Positions 1 through 4,680 of a DNA stretch of 8,328 nt are shown piece by piece. Source of the stretch: Lachnospiraceae bacterium (GTDB taxonomy: Bacteria; Bacillota; Clostridia; Lachnospirales; Lachnospiraceae). Location of the stretch: contig JAITWD010000209.1 of the NCBI GenBank assembly GCA_031285465.1, positions 1 through 8,328 of the forward strand, read 5' to 3'. Numbering within the stretch: position 1 is the first letter of the stretch; each line of letters opens with the position of its first letter. The translations under genes were made by a program, and so were the position numbers. A model generated the notes under the pieces. It was given only the letters and a program-made list of their open reading frames with translations, was not told the DNA's origin and did not search any database.

Positions 1-152
1 TTATCGCTGCGCCAGAGGGGGTCGAAAGAATGCAGACCGATCATCCGGATGTAGATATCTATATTGGAGCACTAGATGAAAAATTAAACAGCCACGGGTA
101 TATCGTTCCCGGATTGGGCGACGCCGGTGATCGTATTTTTGGAACCAAATAG
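1..152 (+). CDS. upp: Uracil phosphoribosyltransferase, C-terminal fragment (5' end outside window)
   Basis: This is the last 49 codons of a cytoplasmic pyrimidine salvage enzyme that makes UMP from uracil and PRPP. The reading frame begins at base 3 and stops at TAG 150-152. The visible residues include the family's IAAPEGVE stretch, followed by DVDIYIGALDEKLNSHGYIV and then PGLGDAGDRIFGTK. The last of these is the near-invariant C-terminal uracil-binding segment of bacterial Upp. The fragment is intact to its natural C-terminus, so only the window edge truncates it. It lies 74 nt upstream of the dCMP deaminase gene in the same direction, and no clear terminator separates them, so co-transcription is plausible. 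In many Firmicutes upp lies just upstream of the ATP synthase operon, which fits this window. Confidence 0.95.
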   Translation, partial: IAAPEGVERMQTDHPDVDIYIGALDEKLNSHGYIVPGLGDAGDRIFGTK

Positions 153-214
153 ATTTGCGCGGTTAAGTTTGACCGGTAAAGACTCTGAAAGCTGTAAGTG
201 CAGTCAACCAGATC

Positions 215-221
215 AAGGTGG
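215..221 (+). promoter_or_regulatory. Ribosome binding site that fixes the dCMP deaminase start
   Basis: AAGGTGG lies five bases before the ATG at 227. The longest open frame would begin at GTG 218, but that codon sits inside this Shine-Dalgarno match and would have no site of its own. The ATG at 227 is therefore the better start. Confidence 0.7.
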
Positions 222-226
222 ATTTT

Positions 227-706
227 ATGAAAAGAAAAAATTATCTTACATGGGATGAATACTTTATGGGTGTATCGGTTTTATCGGGGTTGCGTTCGAA
301 GGATCCAGGGACGCAGGTTGGTGCCTGTATTGTTAGTTCCGATAACAAAATTTTATCAATGGGTTATAATGGCTTCCCATCGGGGTGCTCTGATGACGAG
401 TTTCCCTGGGAACGAGAGGGGAAAGAGCTGGAGACCAAATATCCTTATGTAACCCACAGTGAATTAAATGCAATTTTGAATTATCGTGGTGGCAGCTTGG
501 AAGGGGCTAAGATTTATGTTTCGCTCTTTCCCTGCAATGAGTGTGCTAAGGCGATCATACAGTCTGGTATACGAACCGTTGTATATGACAGTGACAAATA
601 TGCTGACACCGATGCGGTTATTGCTTCCAAACGGATGTTGGATGCCGCGGGAGTTCGTTATTATCGTTACGAACGGACCGGCCGGCGGATTGAGCTGGAA
701 TTATAA
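227..706 (+). CDS. comEB: Deoxycytidylate (dCMP) deaminase, ComEB family
   Basis: The product is a 159-residue zinc enzyme that deaminates dCMP to dUMP and so feeds dTMP synthesis in the cytoplasm. The cytidine/deoxycytidylate deaminase motif is complete. HSELNAI supplies His77 (zinc ligand) and Glu79 (proton shuttle), and FPCNECAK supplies the zinc ligands Cys103 and Cys106. Upstream, TQVGACIV (29-36) and GYNGFPSGCSDD (47-58) are typical of dCMP deaminases rather than cytidine or tRNA deaminases, and SDKYADTD follows the catalytic core. The length matches single-domain family members. ComEB is the Bacillus name, which comes from its place in the competence locus; here the neighbour is upp, so the likely role is nucleotide metabolism rather than competence. 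The start is placed at ATG 227 from the ribosome binding site; GTG 218 would add only three residues. The family assignment is very secure, but the allosteric behaviour (dCTP/dTTP) is only inferred from the family. Confidence 0.95.
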   Translation: MKRKNYLTWDEYFMGVSVLSGLRSKDPGTQVGACIVSSDNKILSMGYNGFPSGCSDDEFPWEREGKELETKYPYVTHSELNAILNYRGGSLEGAKIYVSLFPCNECAKAIIQSGIRTVVYDSDKYADTDAVIASKRMLDAAGVRYYRYERTGRRIELEL

Positions 707-770
707 CTCAAGTAAACGTTTGGGTTGATAATAGTTTGATAAATCATAGATTTTTCAAGTTTTTATTCAA

Positions 771-800
771 GCAGTTTCGCAGATGAAATCTGCGAAATGC
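771..800. repeat. Long perfect inverted repeat upstream of the hydrolase gene
   Basis: TTTCGCAGAT (775-784) and ATCTGCGAAA (788-797) form a perfect 10-bp stem with a GAA loop. GCA/TGC extends it by three pairs after one bulged G. No T-tract follows on either strand, so it is not a standard intrinsic terminator. It lies 65 nt after the deaminase stop and 28 nt before the ribosome binding site of the next gene. It could be an mRNA-stabilising or processing hairpin, a degenerate terminator, or an operator for a dimeric regulator. Confidence 0.7.
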
Positions 801-827
801 ACAGGGAATAGTTGGAAATTTGAAGAT

Positions 828-834
828 AGAAAGG
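828..834 (+). promoter_or_regulatory. Ribosome binding site choosing ATG 844 for the SleB-type protein
   Basis: AGAAAGG ends nine bases before ATG 844. The more upstream in-frame TTG at 820 lacks a convincing Shine-Dalgarno match at proper spacing, so ATG 844 is preferred. The choice changes the N-terminus by only eight residues and does not affect the hydrophobic export segment. Confidence 0.6.
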
Positions 835-843
835 TTGCTGGTC

Positions 844-2070
844 ATGTTTAGAAGATACAGTATTGACAATAGAAGACGCGATATTAATAGAAGTCCCCAT
901 ATTGGCAATAGAGGTTCTGTATTGGTTATCGTTGCCCTCTTGTTGATGGTTTGTTTCGTACTATCCTCGGTTCCATTAGTTACATCAGCGACGACCACCC
1001 AGGAACGATTGGATCAGGAAAAAGCAGAACGGGAACAGGCACAGCGGGAATTAGAGGAGACCGCCCAGGAAAAGGATGATCTGGAGGAGACCCAGCAAGA
1101 ATATGAAGTGAAGTTAGGTGAGTTAAATGATCAACTGACTGAAGTTAGCAATAATCTGACCGATCTGGAGCAGGCAATTGTTGAGAAAAAAACGGAGATA
1201 TCAACCACTGAGCAGGCTTTGGCCGAAGCTATCCGGATACGGGATGAACAATACGAAGCGATGAAGCTGCGGATTAAATTTATGTATGAAAAACGCGATT
1301 TTGTCCTGCTTGAATCGTTGTTGGCAGCAGCAGATTTTTCGGATTTCCTTAATCGCAATGAATATTATGAACAATTGGCGGAATATGATGAAAAGAAGCT
1401 GATTGAATTTAAACAAATAGAAGCAGATGTGACTGCGACGAGAGATCGCTTGATCGCGGAGAAGGAGGAGCTGGACGGTCTGGCTGCCGAGGTGCGGGCA
1501 GAACAGGACCGATATACCGGCCTGGTTAATGGAACATTGGCAACAATTTCTGGATATGACGATCAGATTTCACAGGCAGAGCAGGAGATGATCGCACATG
1601 AACAGGAAATAAAGGAACGTGATGCCAATATCAAAGTACTTAAGGAACAACTGGCAGAAGAGCAGCGGTTGTCAGAATTGGCGGCCCAGATGACCTGGCG
1701 GAGTTTATCCGAGGTTTCCTTTGCCGAAGGTGATCGTAAGCTATTGGCCAATCTGATTTATTGCGAAGCAGGTAATCAGCCCTACACCGGTCAGGTTGCG
1801 GTCGGTGCGGTGGTGATGAATCGTGTACTGAGTCCGGTTTTTCCCAATACCATAATTGAGGTTATCTATCAAAACAAGCAGTTCTCTCCGGTTGCCAGTC
1901 AACGATTGGCGCTTGCATTAACGGAGGATCGTGCGACAGCGGCATGTTACCGTGCGGCCGATGAAGCAATGGCGGGAGCATCGCCGGTGGGAAACTTTCT
2001 GTTCTTTAGGACACCGATCCCGGAACTTGAAGGCAAAGGCATCGCGATCGGCGGACATATATTCTATTAA
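844..2070 (+). CDS. Exported coiled-coil cell-wall hydrolase with C-terminal SleB-type domain
   Basis: The predicted protein has 408 residues. A basic, Arg-rich N-terminus (1-23) leads into a hydrophobic segment at about 25-47 that would act as a signal peptide or membrane anchor. Residues 53-285 are a charged Glu/Gln/Lys/Ala-rich coiled coil. Within it, 147-182 (MYEKRDF, LLAAADFSDFLNR, YYEQL) resembles the conserved patch of PcsB/CwlO coiled-coil domains, which in other Firmicutes dock on FtsEX. Residues 296-408 match the SleB/CwlJ cell-wall hydrolase domain: CEAGNQPYTGQVAVGAVVMN carries the candidate catalytic Glu308, followed by NRVLSPVFPNTIIEVIYQ and the terminal IGGHIFY. SleB enzymes are peptidoglycan lytic transglycosylases, best known in spore germination. 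The coiled coil suggests division or growth-linked wall remodelling instead, which is inference. The domain calls are firm; substrate, regulation and FtsEX docking are not shown by the sequence. No gene symbol is assigned because the architecture is not that of canonical sleB, cwlJ or pcsB. Confidence 0.85.
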   Translation: MFRRYSIDNRRRDINRSPHIGNRGSVLVIVALLLMVCFVLSSVPLVTSATTTQERLDQEKAEREQAQRELEETAQEKDDLEETQQEYEVKLGELNDQLTEVSNNLTDLEQAIVEKKTEISTTEQALAEAIRIRDEQYEAMKLRIKFMYEKRDFVLLESLLAAADFSDFLNRNEYYEQLAEYDEKKLIEFKQIEADVTATRDRLIAEKEELDGLAAEVRAEQDRYTGLVNGTLATISGYDDQISQAEQEMIAHEQEIKERDANIKVLKEQLAEEQRLSELAAQMTWRSLSEVSFAEGDRKLLANLIYCEAGNQPYTGQVAVGAVVMNRVLSPVFPNTIIEVIYQNKQFSPVASQRLALALTEDRATAACYRAADEAMAGASPVGNFLFFRTPIPELEGKGIAIGGHIFY

Positions 2071-2078
2071 AAATTATT

Positions 2079-2118
2079 AAAAAATCGGCCGGAACCAAGG
2101 ATAAACCAATGGCCGGCC
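2079..2118 (-). terminator. Intrinsic terminator of the DUF402 gene, in the convergent gap
   Basis: Read on the minus strand, GGCCGG (2118-2113) pairs with CCGGCC (2092-2087) across a 20-nt loop that can pair further. The stem is followed by GATTTTTT and more T-rich sequence. It begins five bases past the DUF402 stop. On the plus strand the same stem is followed only by AATTCT, so it would terminate the hydrolase transcript less well, although it may serve both. Confidence 0.75.
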
Positions 2119-2122
2119 AATT

Positions 2123-2602
2123 CTAATGACTTACTTCATTTATGTATTGCTGTAGGGAGGAGAATTCTCCATTATAGATTATCTGTAAAAGCTTGTTGAC
2201 AATGAGAAGACTCTTGCCAAGACGGTCGGCGGTAATGCTTTTTGCTTCCAGTGCTATGGCCAGCTCGTCCAGATCAACCACCTTTACCAGACCATCAGGA
2301 TATACAATCACATCGACCAGCAGATCGGTCGTGACCAAAGAGTTGGACTCACGATTATAATCATATTCGACAATATCACAATACCAGCAGATAAGCGAAT
2401 CATCGCGTTGGAAGAATTTACTTACCTTAATACCCTCATTTAAAAAATAGCAGGAATAACCATGATGCAGATCCTTCTTAGGTTTCAGGGCGTTCCAAGC
2501 GGTTACGATGTGATCGTCATGACAGGAGAGGATGATGTCGTCCTTAAGTCGGATACATTCATCCGGTATAATGCGCTTACGGTACAGAATCGGATTTTCC
2601 AT
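2123..2602 (-). CDS. DUF402 family protein, possible nucleoside di/triphosphatase
   Basis: The product is a 159-residue cytoplasmic protein with no membrane segment. The DUF402 signature is clear: KFFQRDD (62-68), WYCDIVEY (73-80), then TDLLVDVIVYPDGLVKVVD (92-110) and LDEL, a run of beta strands ending in the conserved Asp-rich turn. Characterised members include Streptomyces SC4828 and Staphylococcus aureus Ntdp, which hydrolyse nucleoside di- or triphosphates. Whether this member does is inference. The start is uncertain. ATG 2602 is chosen because GGGAAGG lies 13 nt upstream, somewhat far. ATG 2614 is only 1 nt from that site, and the longest frame (TTG 2653) has no site and a Cys/Arg-rich, un-DUF402-like N-terminus. 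The gene is monocistronic, convergent to the hydrolase gene and divergent from the atp operon, so it interrupts an otherwise one-way block. Confidence 0.8.
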   Translation of the reverse strand: MENPILYRKRIIPDECIRLKDDIILSCHDDHIVTAWNALKPKKDLHHGYSCYFLNEGIKVSKFFQRDDSLICWYCDIVEYDYNRESNSLVTTDLLVDVIVYPDGLVKVVDLDELAIALEAKSITADRLGKSLLIVNKLLQIIYNGEFSSLQQYINEVSH

Positions 2603-2734
2603 ATCAATAACCATGCCTTCCCGGCACCTGCAAACGCTTGGCCGCAGGCACAAACAGTTTATTGAAAAAACGCCTTGAGCAACAGGGCGGGAAGAATGGC
2701 TTTGTCATTCTTCCGTACAGGGAATTTTGTATAT
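2603..2734 (-). promoter_or_regulatory. Structured 5' leader of the DUF402 gene, candidate attenuator
   Basis: Between the candidate minus-strand promoter and the DUF402 start lie, in transcript order, three elements. First is a perfect 9-bp hairpin (2714-2690, GGAAGAATG/CATTCTTCC, 7-nt loop). Second is a terminator-like element: CGCC/GGCG plus two outer-loop pairs and one mismatch (2689-2671), followed by six T (2670-2665). Third is CCTGC/GCAGG just before the GGGAAGG ribosome binding site. A terminator-like hairpin ahead of the gene it would silence suggests attenuation. No known riboswitch or T-box motif was recognised, and the terminator stem is modest. Confidence 0.35.
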
Positions 2735-2740
2735 GATGCC

Positions 2741-2769
2741 ATCGTACTATCATCCGGTTTAAAAGTCAA
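2741..2769 (-). promoter_or_regulatory. Candidate sigma-A promoter for the DUF402 gene
   Basis: On the minus strand, TTGACT (2769-2764, 5/6 to consensus) and TACGAT (2746-2741, 4/6) are separated by exactly 17 nt. The expected transcript start is near 2734. It is the best match seen upstream of this gene but is less certain than the atp promoter. Confidence 0.45.
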
Positions 2770-2813
2770 TGTGTATAATTTATATAAAGATTTGATAATT
2801 TAGTGCATTTTTT

Positions 2814-2842
2814 TTGACATATCATGATAATCTTAGTATAAT
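2814..2842 (+). promoter_or_regulatory. Consensus sigma-A promoter of the ATP synthase operon
   Basis: TTGACA (2814-2819) and TATAAT (2837-2842) match the consensus at all 12 positions with the optimal 17-nt spacer. The A/T-rich run upstream (about 2771-2813) could act as an UP element. The transcript should start near 2849, giving a leader of roughly 28 nt before atpZ. The spacer holds a perfect 10-bp palindrome, TATCATGATA (2820-2829), which could be an operator or chance. Confidence 0.9.
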
Positions 2843-2861
2843 CAAATTTAGTGAATGTTAT

Positions 2862-2868
2862 GGAAGGG
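2862..2868 (+). promoter_or_regulatory. Ribosome binding site fixing the atpZ start at GTG 2877
   Basis: GGAAGGG ends eight bases before GTG 2877. The longest frame would start at TTG 2814, but that codon is part of the -35 box and so lies upstream of the transcript. Confidence 0.8.
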
Positions 2869-2876
2869 ATGAAGCG

Positions 2877-3152
2877 GTGAAGTGGGGTAAAAATGTTTAT
2901 CAGTCATTGACAATGATCACACAGTTTGGCATTAATATGCTGGTGCCCATTTTATTATGCACATTTCTTGGGATTTTTCTGGATCGGAAACTGGGGACCT
3001 CCTTCCTGGTAATAATCCTTTTTTTCATGGGAGCTCTGGCAGGATTCCGTAATATATATTTTTTTGCAAAGAAGATATATTCACAGGAAAGTAAACGTGA
3101 TAGAATAAGGAATCAACATAAAGATGATTTGGGAAAAAATAAAAAAGATTGA
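2877..3152 (+). CDS. atpZ: AtpZ/AtpI-family small membrane protein of the ATP synthase operon
   Basis: The product is a 91-residue protein with two membrane helices (about 16-36 and 42-58). They are joined by the family's signature loop LGIFLDRKLGTSF (31-43) and followed by GALAGFRNIY (52-61) and a basic, charged cytoplasmic tail. This is the pattern of the AtpZ/AtpI family (F0F1-ATPase gene1), whose members sit at the head of atp operons and have been linked to Mg2+ supply or to assembly of the c ring together with AtpI. The start is GTG 2877, set by the ribosome binding site and by the promoter position. The last 29 nt overlap the start of atpI in another frame, indicating translational coupling. 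It is the first gene after the operon promoter. The family assignment is good; the exact function is not settled even for well-studied relatives. Confidence 0.85.
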   Translation: MKWGKNVYQSLTMITQFGINMLVPILLCTFLGIFLDRKLGTSFLVIILFFMGALAGFRNIYFFAKKIYSQESKRDRIRNQHKDDLGKNKKD

Positions 3153-3513
3153 CACTACTTTGGTGGAAATATGGGTTGGTATTGTATTCTTTGGAGTATT
3201 ATGTCAGTTAACAGTGGTTTGGTTCTTACATGATAAGGTCGGTTACAGTCTGGGATTGTGGTTGGGAATCTTGCTGGCATTACTAAGTGCGTTACATATG
3301 TGGTGGTCGATCACTCGATATCTTGATCATGGGACCGATGCTCCGCGGGTGGCGACTAAGGATAACCTGATCCGTTATGCGGTGATCACAGTGGCGATGG
3401 TATTGGTTATGGTTACCGGTGTGGCACAACCGTTGGCATTTTTTTTAGGACTGATGGGTTTAAAGGTAGCGGCTTATTTGCGGCCGATTACACATAAATT
3501 ATTAAGGAGGTGA
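3124..3513 (+). CDS. atpI: ATP synthase subunit I (AtpI), Fo assembly factor
   Basis: The product has 129 residues and four predicted membrane helices (about 13-35, 40-60, 83-100 and 103-120). A polar segment, RYLDHGTDAPRVATKDNLIR, lies between helices 2 and 3. The hydrophobic profile, the Arg before helix 3, and the position directly upstream of atpB match the poorly conserved ATP synthase I chain, which assists c-ring assembly in several bacteria, notably those with Na+ enzymes. The primary sequence is weakly diagnostic, so context carries much of the call. ATG 3124 overlaps the atpZ end by 29 nt, with AAGG about 13 nt upstream. The stop TGA (3511-3513) lies inside the AAGGAGGTGA ribosome binding site of atpB, so translation of the two is tightly linked. 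Confidence 0.8.
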   Translation: MIWEKIKKIDTTLVEIWVGIVFFGVLCQLTVVWFLHDKVGYSLGLWLGILLALLSALHMWWSITRYLDHGTDAPRVATKDNLIRYAVITVAMVLVMVTGVAQPLAFFLGLMGLKVAAYLRPITHKLLRR

Positions 3514-3517
3514 ATCT

Positions 3518-4243
3518 ATGGGAGCGGGGATTTTATTGACTGGCGGCGGTGCTGATATTGACTTCATGATCAAAGGTGTCTTTCCCTATCAATTGTTCGG
3601 ACAGACTCTATGGATAACAACCACCCATATATGTTTGGTAATTGTTATGCTGGTGATCATTGTTTTCAGCATTTTAGCCAAACGGGTGATGAAGAAGGCC
3701 GCTGAGGTCCCGTCGGGTTTCCAGAACGTGGTAGAGATGGTCGTGGAAATGCTGGATCGGATGATCAACAGTGCGATGGGTAAACATGCCCCTAAGTTCC
3801 GTAATTATATCGGAACACTCTTTATCTTTATTTTACTGAGCAATATTTCTGGTCTCTTTGGACTGCGGCCACCGACAGCCGATTATGGTGTGACCTTGGC
3901 ACTGGGACTCATAACCTTTGTTATGATTAACTTCAATGAAATAAAACATCAGAAGATGTCGGGATATTTCAAGGCACTGTTGGATCCGTGGCCTATTTGG
4001 ATGCCGATCAATCTAATCAGTAAAGTTGCCATTCCGATGTCGTTATCTCTTCGTTTGTTTGCTAATATCTTATCGGGGGCGGTAATGATGGCGCTGGTAT
4101 ATGGGATGTTGTCGCAGGTTGCCCTTATTTGGCCGGCGGCGCTACATGTTTACTTCGATCTCTTTTCCGGATCGATCCAGACCTATGTATTCTGTATGTT
4201 GACGATGACCTATATAGCGAGTGTTTGTGAAACGGAAAGCTAA
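3518..4243 (+). CDS. atpB: F-type ATP synthase subunit a
   Basis: The product is a 241-residue membrane stator subunit that forms the ion half-channels against the c ring. The essential arginine is present as Arg179 in MSLSLRLFANILSG (174-187). The conserved LSNISGLFGLRPPTADYGVT (107-126) and the C-terminal YFDLFSGSIQTYVFCMLTMT (212-231) are typical of clostridial subunit a. There are about five or six hydrophobic segments, beginning near residue 31. The start ATG 3518 has an excellent ribosome binding site, AAGGAGGTGA (3504-3513), which overlaps the atpI stop and leaves only a 4-nt gap. No truncation or unusual residue was noticed. The coupling ion is better judged from subunit c, whose ion site resembles that of Na+ enzymes. 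Confidence 0.97.
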   Translation: MGAGILLTGGGADIDFMIKGVFPYQLFGQTLWITTTHICLVIVMLVIIVFSILAKRVMKKAAEVPSGFQNVVEMVVEMLDRMINSAMGKHAPKFRNYIGTLFIFILLSNISGLFGLRPPTADYGVTLALGLITFVMINFNEIKHQKMSGYFKALLDPWPIWMPINLISKVAIPMSLSLRLFANILSGAVMMALVYGMLSQVALIWPAALHVYFDLFSGSIQTYVFCMLTMTYIASVCETES

Positions 4244-4293
4244 ATAGGCATAATGAATCTCAGTAATTATTAAAATTAAATGATAATATTAAA

Positions 4294-4313
4294 ATGCTAA
4301 AAGCATGAGGAGG
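4294..4313 (+). promoter_or_regulatory. Small hairpin abutting the atpE ribosome binding site
   Basis: ATGCT (4294-4298) pairs with AGCAT (4302-4306) around an AAA loop. One base later comes the strong site AGGAGG (4308-4313), seven bases before ATG 4321. The 77-nt gap before atpE is otherwise very A/T-rich, like the unstructured enhancer upstream of E. coli atpE. A role in high c-subunit translation is inference. Confidence 0.45.
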
Positions 4314-4320
4314 AAAAAAG

Positions 4321-4575
4321 ATGGAATTCAATGAAAACTTTATTTTAGGATGCTCAGCGATCGGTGCAGGTATTGCCGTTATTTCCGGTATTGGAACCGG
4401 TATCGGTCAGGGTAATGCTGCTGGTATGGCAGCTCAGGCAGTTAGCCGTAATCCCAGTATCAAATCGGATATTACATCAACAATGTTATTGGGTCAGGCG
4501 GTTGCCGAAACCACCGGTCTTTATGGCTTGCTGGTTGCAATGTTCCTGATGTTCGTACAGCCGTTAGTACCGTAA
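4321..4575 (+). CDS. atpE: F-type ATP synthase subunit c, with a Na+-type ion-binding site
   Basis: The product is an 84-residue hairpin protein that oligomerises into the rotor ring. Helix 1 (about 8-31) holds the Gly-rich packing motif GIGTGIGQG, the polar loop is SRNPSIKSD (42-50), and helix 2 (about 53-79) holds LLGQAVAETTGLYGLL. Glu63 is the ion-carrying carboxylate. Aligned to the Ilyobacter tartaricus c subunit with a constant offset of two, Gln30, Val61, Glu63, Thr64, Thr65 and Tyr68 occupy the positions of Gln32, Val63, Glu65, Ser66, Thr67 and Tyr70, which make up its Na+ site. The Ser-to-Thr change keeps a hydroxyl. Na+ coupling is therefore likely but not proven. There is one c gene only, unlike the multiple c genes of Acetobacterium. 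A strong ribosome binding site and long gaps on both sides set it apart from its neighbours, as expected for the most abundant subunit. Confidence 0.97.
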   Translation: MEFNENFILGCSAIGAGIAVISGIGTGIGQGNAAGMAAQAVSRNPSIKSDITSTMLLGQAVAETTGLYGLLVAMFLMFVQPLVP

Positions 4576-4680
4576 GAGGCAACAGCCACGAGGCAGTACC
4601 GTGGTGTTCCCGATGAAGTTTTCGTGGATTACTACGGAGCCTCACAAAACCTGTATATTGATGAAAGGAGGCTTAAGCCT
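4576..4680 (+). promoter_or_regulatory. atpE-atpF gap with competing GAGGC/GCCTC pairings over the atpF start
   Basis: The 104-nt gap contains GAGGC three times (4576-4580, 4590-4594, 4668-4672) and GCCTC once (4639-4643). AGCCTC (4638-4643) can pair with GAGGCT (4668-4673) and cover the atpF ribosome binding site, whereas the two upstream GAGGC copies could compete for it. A perfect 12-bp palindrome, AGGCTTAAGCCT (4669-4680), also joins the ribosome binding site to the first base of the TTG start. CCACG/CGTGG forms another 5-bp stem near 4586-4604. No T-tract is seen, so any control would be translational or through RNA processing. Confidence 0.4.

Noticed and set aside
169..198. Possible promoter TTGACC with TGTAAG before the dCMP deaminase gene
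   Set aside because: The -10 match is only 4/6 with an 18-nt spacer and no supporting context; read-through from upp explains expression equally well.
218..226. GTG 218 as the dCMP deaminase start
   Set aside because: It lies within the AAGGTGG Shine-Dalgarno match that is correctly spaced for ATG 227, and the extra residues are not part of the family core.
2603..2653. Longer DUF402 protein beginning at TTG 2653
   Set aside because: There is no ribosome binding site, the extra Cys/Arg-rich residues do not resemble DUF402, and the stretch overlaps the structured leader and the GGGAAGG site.
2814..2876. Longer atpZ beginning at TTG 2814
   Set aside because: This codon is the -35 box of the operon promoter and would not be in the mRNA; GTG 2877 has a well-spaced GGAAGGG.
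4320..4575. Second or fused c subunit, as in some acetogens
   Set aside because: Only one two-helix c gene is present and the downstream gap contains no duplicate hairpin-protein sequence.
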